Positions 1 through 10,704 of a DNA stretch of 64,000 nucleotides are shown here, one piece after another (the first letter of the stretch is position 1; each line of letters opens with the position of its first letter). The notes below the pieces were generated by a model. It made no database searches. It saw nothing but the letters and a program-made list of their open reading frames with translations, and was not told the origin of the DNA. The position numbers and the translations under genes are program-made. The DNA is taken from NCBI GenBank assembly GCA_951804985.1, contig OX638132.1, forward strand, positions 88,044,696 through 88,108,695, given 5' to 3'. This stretch comes from Dryomyza anilis (taxonomy: Eukaryota; Arthropoda; Insecta; Diptera; Dryomyzidae).

Positions 1-95
1 ATATATACTTTTCCATACCGGACACGCCTCCTAAGGGGCGTTACAATATATGCACAAAGTTAATATACCCTGTACCTCATAGGTGTAGGGTATAA
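1..95 (-). repeat. Family B (GTCT)n repeat, 5' end fragment
   Basis: Reverse complement of the left end of the copy at 2691: the TATACCC-type terminus, the conserved CCGGTATGGAAAAG block and the TATATAT run. It runs off the left edge of the window, so the rest of the element lies outside. Identity was judged by eye against the second copy. Confidence 0.85.
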
Positions 96-1980
96 ATATT
101 ACATTTCAAATATTATAATCACAATCATAATAGTTTTTTTGTTTGTGCATTACTAAATTTTGTTTATATACCACACTTTCTAAAGGACTTTCTAAACGTA
201 CTAACTGAAAATAAAAACCTCAAGATCCGAGAATATTAAAAACGCAAATTCATGAAATGAAAAGTCATTGAAATCATGCAAAAGTTAGAGAATACTGCAA
301 AAGGCTTAATAAACAAAAATAAAAAGGCAGAGCAGAGACTATTGTAATGCATGGCATGGTAGAAAAATGAACAAATTTTATAATTGGCATAGAAAAAGCA
401 GGTCATCGAATGATACTCAAATAAAAGGGCTGAATAAAGCATAACATAAAGACTGTCTGTTACCATCGCACATATGCCATACATAGTTATGGAAATGGAA
501 ATAAAATATTAACATTTTATACAAATTCAATCCTTTGAAACCAAAAATTAATTTTCAAAAATACCAAAAAAAAAAAGGAATCCTTTCAATTGGGTTGCAT
601 GCAAAGATGCCAGAATATAGGGCATTGTTAGGTATGGCTTTGGTCAAAGGATGTCCAAAGGATACGAAACGCAATAATTGTATGTGTGGGTCGTATTTGT
701 TGTTGTTGTTGTTGTTGATGTATGAGTTCGTAATTTAGAGGTGCTTTGTGGCCAGTGGAGAGCATTAAAACTTAGAATGTGAAAGGATTTTAAGTCGTTT
801 TTTATGATAATTAAAATTTCTGGTTCGAGCAGACGATATGAAACATATGCGTAAATGTGCCACGTGTGTGTGTGGATGAAACATAAGCTGCTGTGGAGTG
901 GCGTGGCGTGGCGTGGGCTGAATTGGTAGAGTCGAGTAGAGTGGAGAGCACGGACTGTGGACCAACAAGAACTTGGCTTGACTTTGTCGGCCATATTGAC
1001 CTCGTGGCCAAATTTAAGCAGATTACGAACCATTAAGCACTGGCGGCAATGCTTCTGTGAAGTCGTATAAATATTTTGATAAGGGTTACATTTGCCCTTT
1101 TGAATGCAGAGCCAGAATGCGGCGTGGGCTGGGCGATATACTGTCTGTTGAGAGGGTGGCTGATATTCGGTGTTGCCAACAGCTTAATCTGATTACTGTA
1201 ACGTATGCAAATATATATATATGGGTATTTTTGGGTTCGACAAAGATTTCAAACTAAATGAAAATTTCGCTTTTTAATTGAAAACACGCTATTCTTTATA
1301 TTTAATGAAAACTCTTTTTTCTTTATCTTTTTTTTTAGGTTATCTTATAAATCTTTTTATGTGTTTTTTAAAATACTCAAAAAAAACAGCACTTTACATT
1401 CCGACAGCAAAGATCTAAAATGATTTTAGTTTTTCTTTTATGTTAATTCGGTTTATAAGCATTTGCATTGCAAATGCGACACTCTTTTATCTTTATGTAA
1501 TTCCTAATGTGAAATGTGTTTTCATAAGTACCTTAAGTACCTGCCACTTAGACGAAAGGACTTTTTACACGCATTAAGTTATTTTTCGGCTGTGTTATTT
1601 TCTAATGAAAATCCATTTAAAATGTCAGTAACAAATTGACGCTGAATTAATGTTTTTCAAATTTGCTGTTTTATTTCATCCGTGTTCGGTTTATTTGCAT
1701 AATTAGCTCGATTTGAATGTTCAGAAAATTATTTGTTTATTTGTTTTGTAAATTAATTTTACATTTGCTATCTGGGGGTGTTATGTGTCTTTTTGTTATA
1801 TGTTTTAATTATATCTTTTTTCATATATTCATACTGTTACGAAATTATTACTTATACTAAGTATAGATATTTTGTACCGAACTGGGGGTTTTGTTCTTTT
1901 TCTGTTCAATTTCTACTATTACTAAAGAAAATATATACAATAATTTATACTGTTCTTAATCGAGGTTTGTTTTCGTTTTT
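96..1980. other. AT-rich sequence without a recognisable gene
   Basis: No codon texture, splice pattern or repeat homology to the rest of the window was seen. It contains a short (TTG)n microsatellite near 696-717 and a GTGGC-rich stretch near 896-920. A 129-codon open frame on the minus strand (644-1033) spans the microsatellite and looks like a by-product of it (Thr and His runs). Confidence 0.6.
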
Positions 1981-2690
1981 TATATTTATTTAATTGTTAT
2001 ATTCAGTGTTTTTGTTTTGTTTTTTTTTTGTTGTTTTCATGTTTTTACTTTCGTGTATTTTTTATTTTGTAAGTGCTTTTACTCATTTTGTTTTTCTTTT
2101 TGTGTTTATCCCTGTTTTTGTTTGTTTTGGTTTTTATTTTTATTTATGTATGTTTATTCTTTTGTGTTTTTCCGTTTTTTGTTTGTTTGTTTCTGTTATT
2201 GATTTTGTTCTTGGGATTGACTTTGTGTTTTTGCATTTTATTTTACTTTTTTTAATATGTTTTTATTTTTTTTTGTTTTTTTGGTTTTGTTATTGCATTT
2301 GTGTTTTTAAATTCATTTTAGGTGTTTTTGTTTTTGTTTTTGCATTTGTGTTTTTTGGTTTTGTGTTTTGCGATTTTCTTATTCTTTTGTTTTTGAGTTT
2401 TTCTTTTTGCTTTTGTATATATGCTTTGTTTTTGTTTTTGCGTTGTTTTTGCTTTTGTATTCGATTTTATTTTAGTTTGGTCTTTGGTTTTGTGTTTTTG
2501 CTTTTGATTTTGAGTTTTTGCTCTTGTTTTCACTTTAGTTTAGCTTTAGTTAAGCTTTAGTTAAGCTTTAGTTAAGCTTTTGAATTTTTTTGTTTTTGCT
2601 TTAGTCTTTTGCTGTAGTTTTTGTATTTATACTTTTAATTTTCGGTTTCGATTTTGCTTTTGTGTTTTTGATATTTTTTTTTCTTGTTTA
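1981..2690. repeat. T/G-rich low-complexity tract, copy 1
   Basis: Strongly strand-asymmetric sequence built from degenerate TTTTTG, TTTTGT and TTTTGC words. Stops are rare, so long frames of Phe, Leu, Cys and Val appear (for example 1994-2560); these mimic membrane proteins but are an artefact. Its first 50 or so bases reappear at 3553, so it is paralogous to the tract at 3553-4420. An AGTTAAGCTTT motif is repeated in tandem near 2540-2580. Confidence 0.8.
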
Positions 2691-2828
2691 TTATACCTTA
2701 CACCTATGAGGTACAGGGTATATTAACTTTGTGCATATATTGTAACGCCCCTTAGGAGGCGTTTCCGGTATGGAAAAGTATATATATTCTTGATCAGCAT
2801 CACTACCCGAGTCCGTTTAGCCATGTCC

Positions 2829-2868
<40 letters not shown>

Positions 2869-3553
2869 TGCTGTCTTGCTGTCTTGCTGTCCGAATACAG
2901 AATAACTTGAGAAATACTGCTCAGAATGCGATGAAATTTCGTCTCAATATATTTTAGCCAAAAGTAGCCAAAACTGAGTTTGAAAATGAGCCAAATCGGT
3001 CAACGGACACGCCCACCTCCCATACAAGTCACTTTTATATAACTCTTTCGGAACTAATAACTCGAAAAGTATTCAAAGAATAGTTATAAAATTTAAAAGG
3101 TATTGTTAAAATTCACCTATAAATATGTGGTCCAAAAATGGGCGTAATCCGCCCACTTTTTATTTTTCATTATTTCCCGTGTTTTCATAGTGGAAATTTG
3201 ATCCGTAAATTATTAAAATCAAATCTATGAAATATTAGCCTTTCAAAATTTTAAATATAGGCGTGGTCCACCCAATTATATTTTTCAATTTTTTTTTTTT
3301 GTTTTTTATACTTTTATATAAATTTTTTAATTTATGGGGATATAAGACGTATATTTCTGATATATGAATAATATTCTGAGGGTGGGGAGGTTCAGCATAA
3401 TTAAAAACTTTAAAATTAAGGTATACAATTAAATAATCCTCATCAATATTTCCACCAAAGGTGTAGGGTATTCCATAGTCGGGCCCGACCGACTATAAAA
3501 ATCCGCTCTATGTGACCGAACTTACCCATGTGACCTAACTTTCCCAACTCGTT
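2691..3553 (+). repeat. Family B (GTCT)n repeat, full-length copy
   Basis: Starts with TTATACCTTACACC and carries the CCGGTATGGAAAAGTAT block, TTGATCAGCAT, and a (GTCT)n array at about 2826-2870 followed by CTTGCTGT repeats. Near the 3' end there is a palindrome TAGTCGGGCCCGACCGACTA-like block (about 3477-3496), then a terminal CTAACTTTCCCAACTCG. Other copies are at 1-95, 19387-19577 (3' piece) and 62228-63006. It has no coding capacity. Microsatellite-bearing elements of this general kind, such as mini-me, are known in dipterans; assignment to a named family is not possible by eye. Confidence 0.85.
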
Positions 3554-4420
3554 TATATTTATTTAATTGTTATATTCAGTGTTTTTGTTTTGTTTTTTTT
3601 TTTGTTGTTTTCGTGTATTTTTTATTTTGTAAGTGCTTTTACTCATTTTGTTTTTCTTTTTGTGTTTATATTTGTTTTGGTTTTTATTTTTATTTATGTA
3701 TGTTTATTCTTTTGTGTTTTTTGTTTGTTTCTGTTTTTGATTTTGTTCCTGGGATTGACTTTGTGCTTTTTCATTTTGTTTTACTTTTTTGATATATTTT
3801 TGTTTGTGTTTATGTTTTTTTATTTTTTTGGTTTTGTTATTGATTTTGTGTTTTTAGATTCGTTCCTGGTATTTTTGTTTATACTTTTTTTATTTTCTCT
3901 TTCATGTTTTTGTTTTTGTTTTTGCATTTCTATTTTTATTTTTGTTTTTTTCTTTCGTGTTTGTCTGTTTGCATTTGCATTTATGTTTCTGTGAATGTTT
4001 TTACTTTTCTTTATTTATGTTCTATTTGCTTTCGTTATTTTGATTTTGTGGTTTCGATTTTATTTTTAGTTTTGGTTTTGTGTTTTGCGTTTTTCTTATT
4101 CTTTTGTTTTTGTGGTTTCGCATTTATTTTTAGTTTTGGTTTTGTGTTTTGCGATTTTCTTGTTCTTTTGTTTTTGAGTTTTTCTTTTTGCTTTTGTTTG
4201 ATTTTGTATATATGCTTTGTTTTTGTTTTTGCTTTTGTATTTAATTTTCTTTTGGTTTGGTCTTTGGTTTTGTGTTTTTGCTTTTGATTTTAAGTTTTTG
4301 CTCTTATTTTCACTTTAGTTTACTTTAGTTAAGCTTTTGATTTTTTTTGTTTTTGATTTAGTGTTTTTGCTGTAGTTTTTGTATTTATACTTTTAATTTT
4401 GTTTTTTTTGTTTTTTTTTA
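3553..4420. repeat. T/G-rich low-complexity tract, copy 2
   Basis: Restarts with the same bases as the tract at 1981 (TATATTTATTTAATTG) and follows it closely, with small gaps, to about 4400. The two copies flank the family B element, so the tract was duplicated, not merely split. Open frames in it are compositional artefacts. Confidence 0.8.
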
Positions 4421-5261
4421 CAAATTAACCAACGCTCAGAGGATGCCCCCTATACATGCAATGCACAGAGTTGTTCGTAAGAAGGGATGATAGGTTAAAG
4501 GGGAGGAGAAAGATGGAGTAGTGTCGGTTTTTTTATTTTTGCTTTGGTTTGGTGTTTTGTTTTGTTTTATGTTTTTACTTTATTTTTGATTTGGTTATTG
4601 TGTTTTTGTTTTTGCAGTTTTGAGTATTTTCTATTATTTTTGCATTTATGCTTTTAATTTTAAATTTTTTGCTTTCGTGTTTTTTTTTTGTTTTTTTATG
4701 TTTTGCATCTTCTTTTGTTTTTTTGTGTATATTTTTGTTTGTTTTTTAAATTTGTTTTATTGTTTATGTTTTTGCTTTGTTTTTATTTGTTTCGTAGTAT
4801 TGCTTTGTTTTTGTTTTTGCGTTCGTTTTTCCTATTCCTTTGCTTTTTCTTTTTTTTTCGTTTTTGCTCTTGTTTTTATTTTTGCTTTAGTTTTTCCTTT
4901 GGTTTTTGTAAATGTTTTTGTTTTTTGAGTTTTTGCTTTAATTCAGGATTTGGTTTCTTGTTATTGCCTTCTTATTTTTTAATTTTTTGTTGTTGTTTTT
5001 GTGTCTTTGTATTTATACTTTACATTTTGGATTTTTCTTTTGTATTTGATTTTGAATGTATTTGTGTTTTTGATTTTTTTGTTTTGCTTTTGCTTTTGTT
5101 TTCGTTGTAGTTTTGTTTTCTATTTTCTATTTTATGTTTTTGCATTTGTTTTTATGTTTTTGCTTTTACTTTTATTTTTCCTTTTTGTTTTTTTTCTTTT
5201 CTTTTAATTTTGTGTTTTTGCTTTTGATTTCTGATTTTCTTCTATGTTTATGTTTTGTAGT
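4421..5261. repeat. T/G-rich tract, copy 3, after a short unique spacer
   Basis: A spacer of mixed sequence (about 4421-4530) is followed by more TTTTTG/TTTTGC sequence. This third tract lacks the shared TATATTTATTTAATTG start and is less clearly a duplicate of the other two. No gene is seen. Confidence 0.7.
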
Positions 5262-5372
5262 TTCCTGTTCGTAGCTGGTGTAGTGCCAAGTTATATCGTT
5301 TGAAAGTTTAGGCTGTATCGGATGTGTCTCGCACCTTTGTCCAATATCACCCATATAAGCCTATCATTCTTT
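5262..5372 (-). mobile_element. Diverged Helitron 5'-region fragment
   Basis: Matches, with many differences, the subterminal part of the two Helitrons in this window (compare 7430-7525 and the reverse strand of 53190-53285). Shared words include AAAGTTTAGG, TTTGTCCAAT and CCCATATA. Both ends are missing. Confidence 0.6.
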
Positions 5373-6604
5373 GTTTTTCATTTTTCTCATTTTGCATTTA
5401 TCAAATATTTAGAAAACTACATTTACACCTGAAAATGTTAAAGCTTTTCAATAAGAAAATTAAATTTCCAAATCGAAAAATGAACTCAATTAAAATATTA
5501 ATATTTGAATATATTTCTATTAAATTTAACTACCGAATTGCATGAATAAAATATAATGTTGAACTGGAAAATGAAATAGTCCTGCAGCAAGCTACATTTG
5601 CAGCTGGTCTTGAAGAAGTAGTTACAAGATAGTGGGTAAAAGAAAAGCATAGAACAAGTACGAAAAGAAAGTACAAAAGAGGTAAATGTAATTTAGTTGT
5701 ATTTCTTTTTTTTTTGTTACCACTCACTGTTTGGCAAGTGAAATGAACACACAAACGCCTGAATGAGCAACAGTTTTGAATACACTTTGCAAATGTTTAT
5801 TTTTCCATTTCAATCCACAGCTGCTGCCTGCAGTTAGTTAGTTAGTTGGTTGGTTAGTTAGTTGCAACAAATTGTGAAAATGCTAAAATAATAATAAAAT
5901 AATTATTTTTAAATAAATGCTTTATTATTATAGAGCCTTGTTTTATGTCTTATTTTTGTAACTCATTTCGCACTCATCTCTTGCATTTTAATGCTATTTT
6001 AAAAGTTTTATTTGCAATTCTCTTGTACCATCAGCCAGCCAGTCAGCCAGTTTGTTGGTTGGTTGGTTGGCAAGGATCTGGGCAGGATCTTCTGGGTTAT
6101 ATTGTGCAAATCCTTACAAAGCAAAACTTCCCGGCAATTAGTTCATTTAGTAATATTGTATTTGTAAGTGTAATTGTGTTTGTAATTGAAAAACTTTGCG
6201 TATTTGAGGTGGGGGCTGCAAAAGAAAATTCCTACTAAATTGAGTTTATTTAGGTACCTACTCAATTTAAAGTTTCTGAAAAGTACTTTGTCCTTTTTGT
6301 GCACTGCATTGATAAGAGCAAATCGGTTGAGCAATGTGTGTTTCTAAAGACCATTGAAAACAAGTGCACTCATGTGGCACTTCAAAGTATTCGCCAATGT
6401 AAGGACTACATAATAATCTTCTATAATCCATTAATTGTATTTGAAAATTATGCATTCTTCACAAAGAATTTTGCATTGAATCAATTGCGCATTAGTGACA
6501 TTATGCATTTAATTGAAGTAAATTTGTTTTAATTGATTAATATCTGTTGATTTCTATTCAATATTTCTAGTAATTGTGTGGTATAGTCGAATTATATAAT
6601 ATAA
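5373..6604. other. AT-rich sequence with short microsatellites
   Basis: Holds degenerate (TTAG)n and (TTGG)n runs near 5833-5865 and 6052-6072. No conserved frame, splice signal pair or repeat match was recognised. Confidence 0.5.
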
Positions 6605-7600
6605 CTAGCTGGACCCGTGCACGACTCGTGCCAAGATTTTGTGAATTCATAGATATAAAGCGATTTTATTAGTATAAAAAAACATTATTATTATTTTTTA
6701 TATCAGGGGCCCGTGATTCTCTGTGGAAGTTTTTATTGGTTTTATAAATGTAGTAACCAAATAATAATTCTCCGCCAAAACAACTTTTCTCAAAGACAAT
6801 TCAGACAGTAGAATATTTCGCCACAGAATTCTTCCCAGTAGAAATCTTCGCCGTAAAATTCTTCCCCATAGAACGCTTTACCGTAGAATTCTTCCCGGTA
6901 GAACTCTTCCCGGTAGAATTCTTACCCGTAGAGTTTTTCCCAGTAGAAGTTTTAGTGTAGTTAGTTTTAATGTGGTGAGTTTTATTGTGTTGAATTTTTA
7001 GTTTAGTGAATTTTTAGTGTGGTGAGTTTTAGTGTGGTGTGTTTTAGTGTGGTGAGTTTTGGTGTGGTGAGTTTTAGTGTGGTGAGTTTTAGTGTGGTGA
7101 GTTTTAGTGTGGTGAGTTTTAGTGTGGTGAGTTTTAGTGTGGTGAATTTTTAGTGTGGTGAGTTTTAGTGTGGTGTGTTTTAGTGTAGTGAGTTTTATTG
7201 TGGTGAGTTTTAGTGCGGTGAGTTTTAGTGTGGTGAGTTTTAGTGTAGTGAGTTTCGGTGTGGTGAGTTTTTAGTATGGTGAGTTTTAGTGTGTTGAGTT
7301 TTAGTGTGGTGAGTTTTAGCGTGGTGAGTTTTAGTGTGGTGAGTTTTAGTGTGGTGAGTTTTAGTGTGGTGAGTTTTAGTGTGGTGAGTTTTAGTGTGGT
7401 GAATTTTAGTTTTTTGTTTCATCTTTTTAGATTGTGTATGTGCCGAGTTATTTCGTTTTGAAAGTTTAGGTTGTATGGGAGGTACCACGCCCCTTTGTCC
7501 AATCCCGCCCATATATAGCCTATGACACCCTCCGGACTACATAGTATCCTGGTGCAAAATTTCAGTTAAATCGGTTTAGCGGTTTAGACGTGATGCTGGA

Positions 7601-7638
<38 letters not shown>

Positions 7639-7663
7639 GAACCAAGAGTTTTATATATATAGA
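6605..7663 (-). mobile_element. Non-autonomous Helitron with minisatellite expansion
   Basis: Read on the minus strand, it begins TCTATATATATAAAACTC after an A and ends in CTAG before a T, the canonical Helitron A-TC...CTAG-T junction. A perfect 6-bp stem (GCACGA/TCGTGC, 6619-6631) lies about 10 nt from the 3' end, as expected. Near its 5' end is a (GTCT)n array (plus-strand GACA, about 7604-7638). The interior is a 15-bp minisatellite and a degenerate array of GTAGAATTCTTCCCG-like units (about 6805-6955). There is no Rep/helicase coding. It pairs with the copy at 53048-53893. (GTCT)n near a terminus is a known trait of the DINE-1/mini-me group. Confidence 0.9.
6950..7410. repeat. 15-bp minisatellite inside the Helitron
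   Basis: About thirty tandem copies of a unit close to GTGTGGTGAGTTTTA, with scattered substitutions and some 1-bp changes. Because 15 is a multiple of three, both strands stay open in frame and give the repeated pentapeptides VVSFS or KTHHT; these are not genes. The sister Helitron has fewer units (about 53330-53600). Confidence 0.9.
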
Positions 7664-8170
7664 TACGAAATTACCATACCTTATCGAAATTGAATTTATT
7701 TTTGGTTCAGATTGCAATAACATATTACTATGTGTAAACATTATAATTATAACTGTCAAACTTACCATAAATATGTTACAATGCAAACATAAATTTTTTA
7801 TTGCATTTAAATAAACTTTGTTATGGCGGTTTACTTGGTTAAAACTATGTTTCAAAACAAACAGAAGCTGCTAATCAAATCTAAATAAATACAGACGAAG
7901 TTGGCAACGTTGACAGCATTTTCTACCTACTTCTCTTGAGCCATCGTTTAAACATACTGATGTTTAGAAACAAACAAAAAATAAATTTAATTATTTAATA
8001 AATGTTTCAAGAATAACATTCTTCTTGTATACGAAGTTAGCACTCGTTGAGCAGAATTTTCTACCTACGTGTCTTATGTCGTCGTTTGAAGTAATTGTAT
8101 TGGGTCCTTTTAAACATAATGATGTTTGAAAACAAACAAAAAAAAGTAAATGAAATTAAATGTAAATAAA
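7664..8170. repeat. AT-rich spacer with a degenerate tandem duplication
   Basis: Two units of about 130 bp (about 7893-8020 and 8025-8165) share ACGAAGTT, a TTTTCTACCTAC block and a GATGTTT-AAACAAACAAAAA block, with many differences and a short insertion in the second. No coding potential is seen. Confidence 0.55.
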
Positions 8171-8326
8171 AGTATTCTTAAAAACACGAACACCTTTTCG
8201 TTGAGAAAACGTGTTCGTATCAGTAATAATTTTGTTATTAGTAAATTAAATAAATATACAAATTGTCTTACAAAAAATACAAATATTAACAAATTATAAT
8301 ATATACTTTAATAGTGCAGTATTGAA

Positions 8327-8332
8327 TTTATT
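8327..8332 (-). promoter_or_regulatory. Candidate poly(A) signal
   Basis: AATAAA on the minus strand, 26 bases past the stop codon of the candidate at 8358-8669. This hexamer is common by chance in AT-rich DNA, so it supports the gene only weakly. Confidence 0.3.
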
Positions 8333-8357
8333 TGTTCCAAAAATGTTTTGAAATTCA

Positions 8358-8669
8358 TCAAAAAAAAAACACAACTAAAAAATCAGCGCTTCGATTTTTA
8401 AATACTATATTCGGAATGTTTTTTTTTTCAACAGCCTCTGGGCATTCCTTTACTACGTTATGTGCTGTACTGAGACCAACGTTGTACTGTAATTGTACCA
8501 AATAAAAAAAACTGCCTGGATCGTCTGTTGCAGTGATTGTTGGATCAATTGTGTATTCATTTATGTTAGCAGAAAACTCTAATTGTGCAATGAAATGCAT
8601 CAATACCAGAACTCCAAGAAAACACGTGTGCTTCAAGTACAATTTATTATGCAATCTAAGTAATCTCAT
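8358..8669 (-). CDS. Candidate small secreted protein, unknown family
   Basis: An open frame of 103 codons. I start at the second Met (8669) because its context is AAAATG, close to the fly Kozak consensus, and because it opens a plausible signal peptide: a basic N-region (residues 1-14), then a hydrophobic core (CFLGVLVLMHFIA, about 16-28). The remaining stretch is hydrophilic, with DDPGSFFYLVQLQYNVG and a single Cys (in KECPE). A canonical AATAAA lies just downstream at 8327-8332 on this strand. A run of ten A residues in the minus strand near 8420 makes the last 25 residues open to frameshift. The family is not recognised; a faint resemblance of the SFFYLVQLQY stretch to the N-terminus of serine-protease domains is not enough to name it. 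It could also be a chance frame. Confidence 0.35.
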   Translation of the reverse strand: MRLLRLHNKLYLKHTCFLGVLVLMHFIAQLEFSANINEYTIDPTITATDDPGSFFYLVQLQYNVGLSTAHNVVKECPEAVEKKNIPNIVFKNRSADFLVVFFF

Positions 8670-8702
8670 TTTAATTGAAAAATAGTGAAAAGAAAAGAAC
8701 AT

Positions 8703-9440
8703 AACTAGAAGAATGTAACCGTACTAATTTGACAATTCATATTCGGAATTAATTCAGTACCAAATGCAAACAAATTTGGGTTGTGTAGGATTGAAGATTA
8801 AATATCAACAATTGGTGCAGTCACATGTACTTGCAGTTATCAACCAATTATCCCCACTGTGCATGTAATAGATTTTTAATACAAATTAATAAAAATAAAC
8901 AAAAACAACATTTTATTTTCGGATTTCTTTCGAAAAATATTTAGATATGTTTCTATGCAAACATACTACTTTTTGTACTCAAACACCTGATATGTTTTTT
9001 AAAAACCAATGATTGTAACCGAAACCGATATAATTTAAACCCGCCTCATTTTTAAAACCTTACGGATTCGGTTTTAAAAATGTTGTACGTAAATCAGAAA
9101 TAAACCGATATTCAAAACCGATAGAAACGGTTTTCGGATTTAATCCGGGTTTAAAACGGTTTTTAAAGAAATATGAAATAGGACAAAAAATATTTTATTG
9201 AAAAAACAAATGTCATTAAAATCGGGAGTCCTGAAATAACTTCTTTGTGTATAAAACATGTTGAGAACACATGTTGATTTTTTGAAAAACAAAATTTTCC
9301 AGAAAGACGGACTTTGGTCTGAACTTTGTTTTGCTATAGTTTGTGATCACAGTAAATCGACAAACAAACACACGCAACTCCAAGAACAAAATAGACAAAG
9401 CTATTTATTTGTTCTTTCTTCGATACGCTAGTGTCGTTCG
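8703..9440. repeat. AT-rich sequence with AACCGAAA-type simple repeats
   Basis: From about 9015 to 9170 there are many degenerate copies of AACCGAAACCG and AAAACCGATA. A similar tract lies on the other side of the long hairpin at 11262-11370, and a weaker one near 22030-22080. No gene is seen. Confidence 0.6.
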
Positions 9441-10704
9441 TAGTGCGACTATGCATGTGTTTTGTTAGTTTTTTTCGATCACAACTACAAACCAGAGTTC
9501 GGATTTACACGCACGCCCGCGCCCGCGCCCTTAAGTAAATGAGAAGCAAATTTGTTTACGCATACTCTGCACTCGGGCACCACATTTTTTTTACAACACA
9601 TCCCGTCGCAACGAGTGATGCTTTGCACTATTCTCGGTACCTGCCCTCGTGCGGGCTACGAAACTAAAAACTGCAGCCCGCAAAGACGTGGAATGAGAAA
9701 ATAGTGAAACATTTCGCGCAAGTGCTATGGTATTTATTTCGCGGGGCAACTCCGTGCAACAGCGAAAACCGACTGCCCCGGCAGCACGCGGGGCAGTTTT
9801 TCACAGCCAGTTAATTTTTTCTTGTAAGACATTCTTATGTGGCGCATGAGTACGGCACTGTTATAATATACTGCGCAATGTTTTAATAATTTTTAAATAA
9901 AACTATCGTTAATACAGAAAAGTTTGGCAATACTCAAATACACTTTTAATCGAGGTTTTAATTTGGTTTATAAAAATTGTATAATTTAGTACAAGTTTTT
10001 CAGTGCAAGTTTAAACTTAGTGTACATTTTTACAAATGAGGATATACATTATTTTTCGAAGCCTATCATGTAGCTTTTTTATTAAAATAGATTTTTGCAC
10101 ATAATAATTTTTGTATTTGAATAAAAATGTTGATTAAGATTTCATGTTAAATTTATTTTTCTGTTCAACGAACAATTAAAAGATACAATTTTTATAAACC
10201 AAAATAAAACTGCGATAAAAGTGTATTTGAGTATTGCCAAACTTGTCTGTATTATCAATAGTTTTATATAAAAATTATTAAAACATTGCGCAGTTTAGTA
10301 AAACAGTGCCAATGAAATTTACTGGCTGTGAAAAATGCGCGTGCTCCCAGGGGCAGTCTGTTTTCGCTGTTGCACGGAGTTGCCCCGCGAAATAAATACC
10401 ATAAATACGCAAGTGCTATGGCATAGCACTTGCGCGAAATGCTTCTCTATTTTCTCATTCCACGTCTGCGCGGGCTGCAGTTTTTAGTTTCGTAGCACGC
10501 ACGAGGGCACGTACTGAGAATAATGCAAAGCATCACTCGTTGCGACGGGATGTGTTGTAAAAAAAATGTGATGCCCGAGTGCAGTGTCTGCGTAAAACAA
10601 ATTTGCTCGTCAGTGTATGAAGAAAGGGGCATGTGCGGGCGCACGCACACGGGCATTTCCGATCTCTGCTACAAACAAACATGCTACGTGAAGCACTTGC
10701 ACTA
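9441..10704. repeat. Long inverted repeat (hairpin) with GC-rich arms
   Basis: The left arm (about 9441-9990) is the imperfect reverse complement of the right arm (about 10186-10704), with a loop of about 200 bp. It opens TAGTGC and closes GCACTA. Good matches include the blocks around GCGGGGCAACTCCGTGCAAC, CACGTCTGCGCGGGCTGCAG and AAACATTGCGCAG, and TTTGGCAATACTCAAATACAC of the left arm against the right. The arms are far richer in GC than their surroundings. The right arm also holds a near-perfect 25-nt palindrome at 10409-10433. It has no coding frame of note. It could be a foldback transposon or a hairpin-RNA locus. Confidence 0.85.

Noticed and set aside
644..1033. 129-codon minus-strand frame
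   Set aside because: Its C-terminal part is a Thr run from a (TTG)n microsatellite and the rest shows no domain, start context or splice signals.
1994..2560. 188-codon frame rich in Phe, Leu, Cys and Val, like a multi-pass membrane protein
   Set aside because: Lies wholly in a T/G-rich low-complexity tract where stops are rare; similar frames occur in other phases and in the neighbouring tracts.
2824..2870. CRISPR-like array from regularly spaced GTCT units (also at 18783, 29576 and 37798)
   Set aside because: Simple (GTCT)n microsatellites in eukaryotic transposons with no spacers.
4421..4530. Weak match between 4430-4475 and 61310-61345 (GCTCAGAGGATGCC vs GTTCAGGAGATGCC)
   Set aside because: Too short and diverged to define an element by eye.
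7240..7512. 90-codon frame with tandem KTHHT repeats
   Set aside because: Produced by the 15-bp minisatellite within the Helitron; the same peptide start (GGIGQR..PPIQPKLSKR) recurs in the other Helitron as shared DNA, not as a protein.
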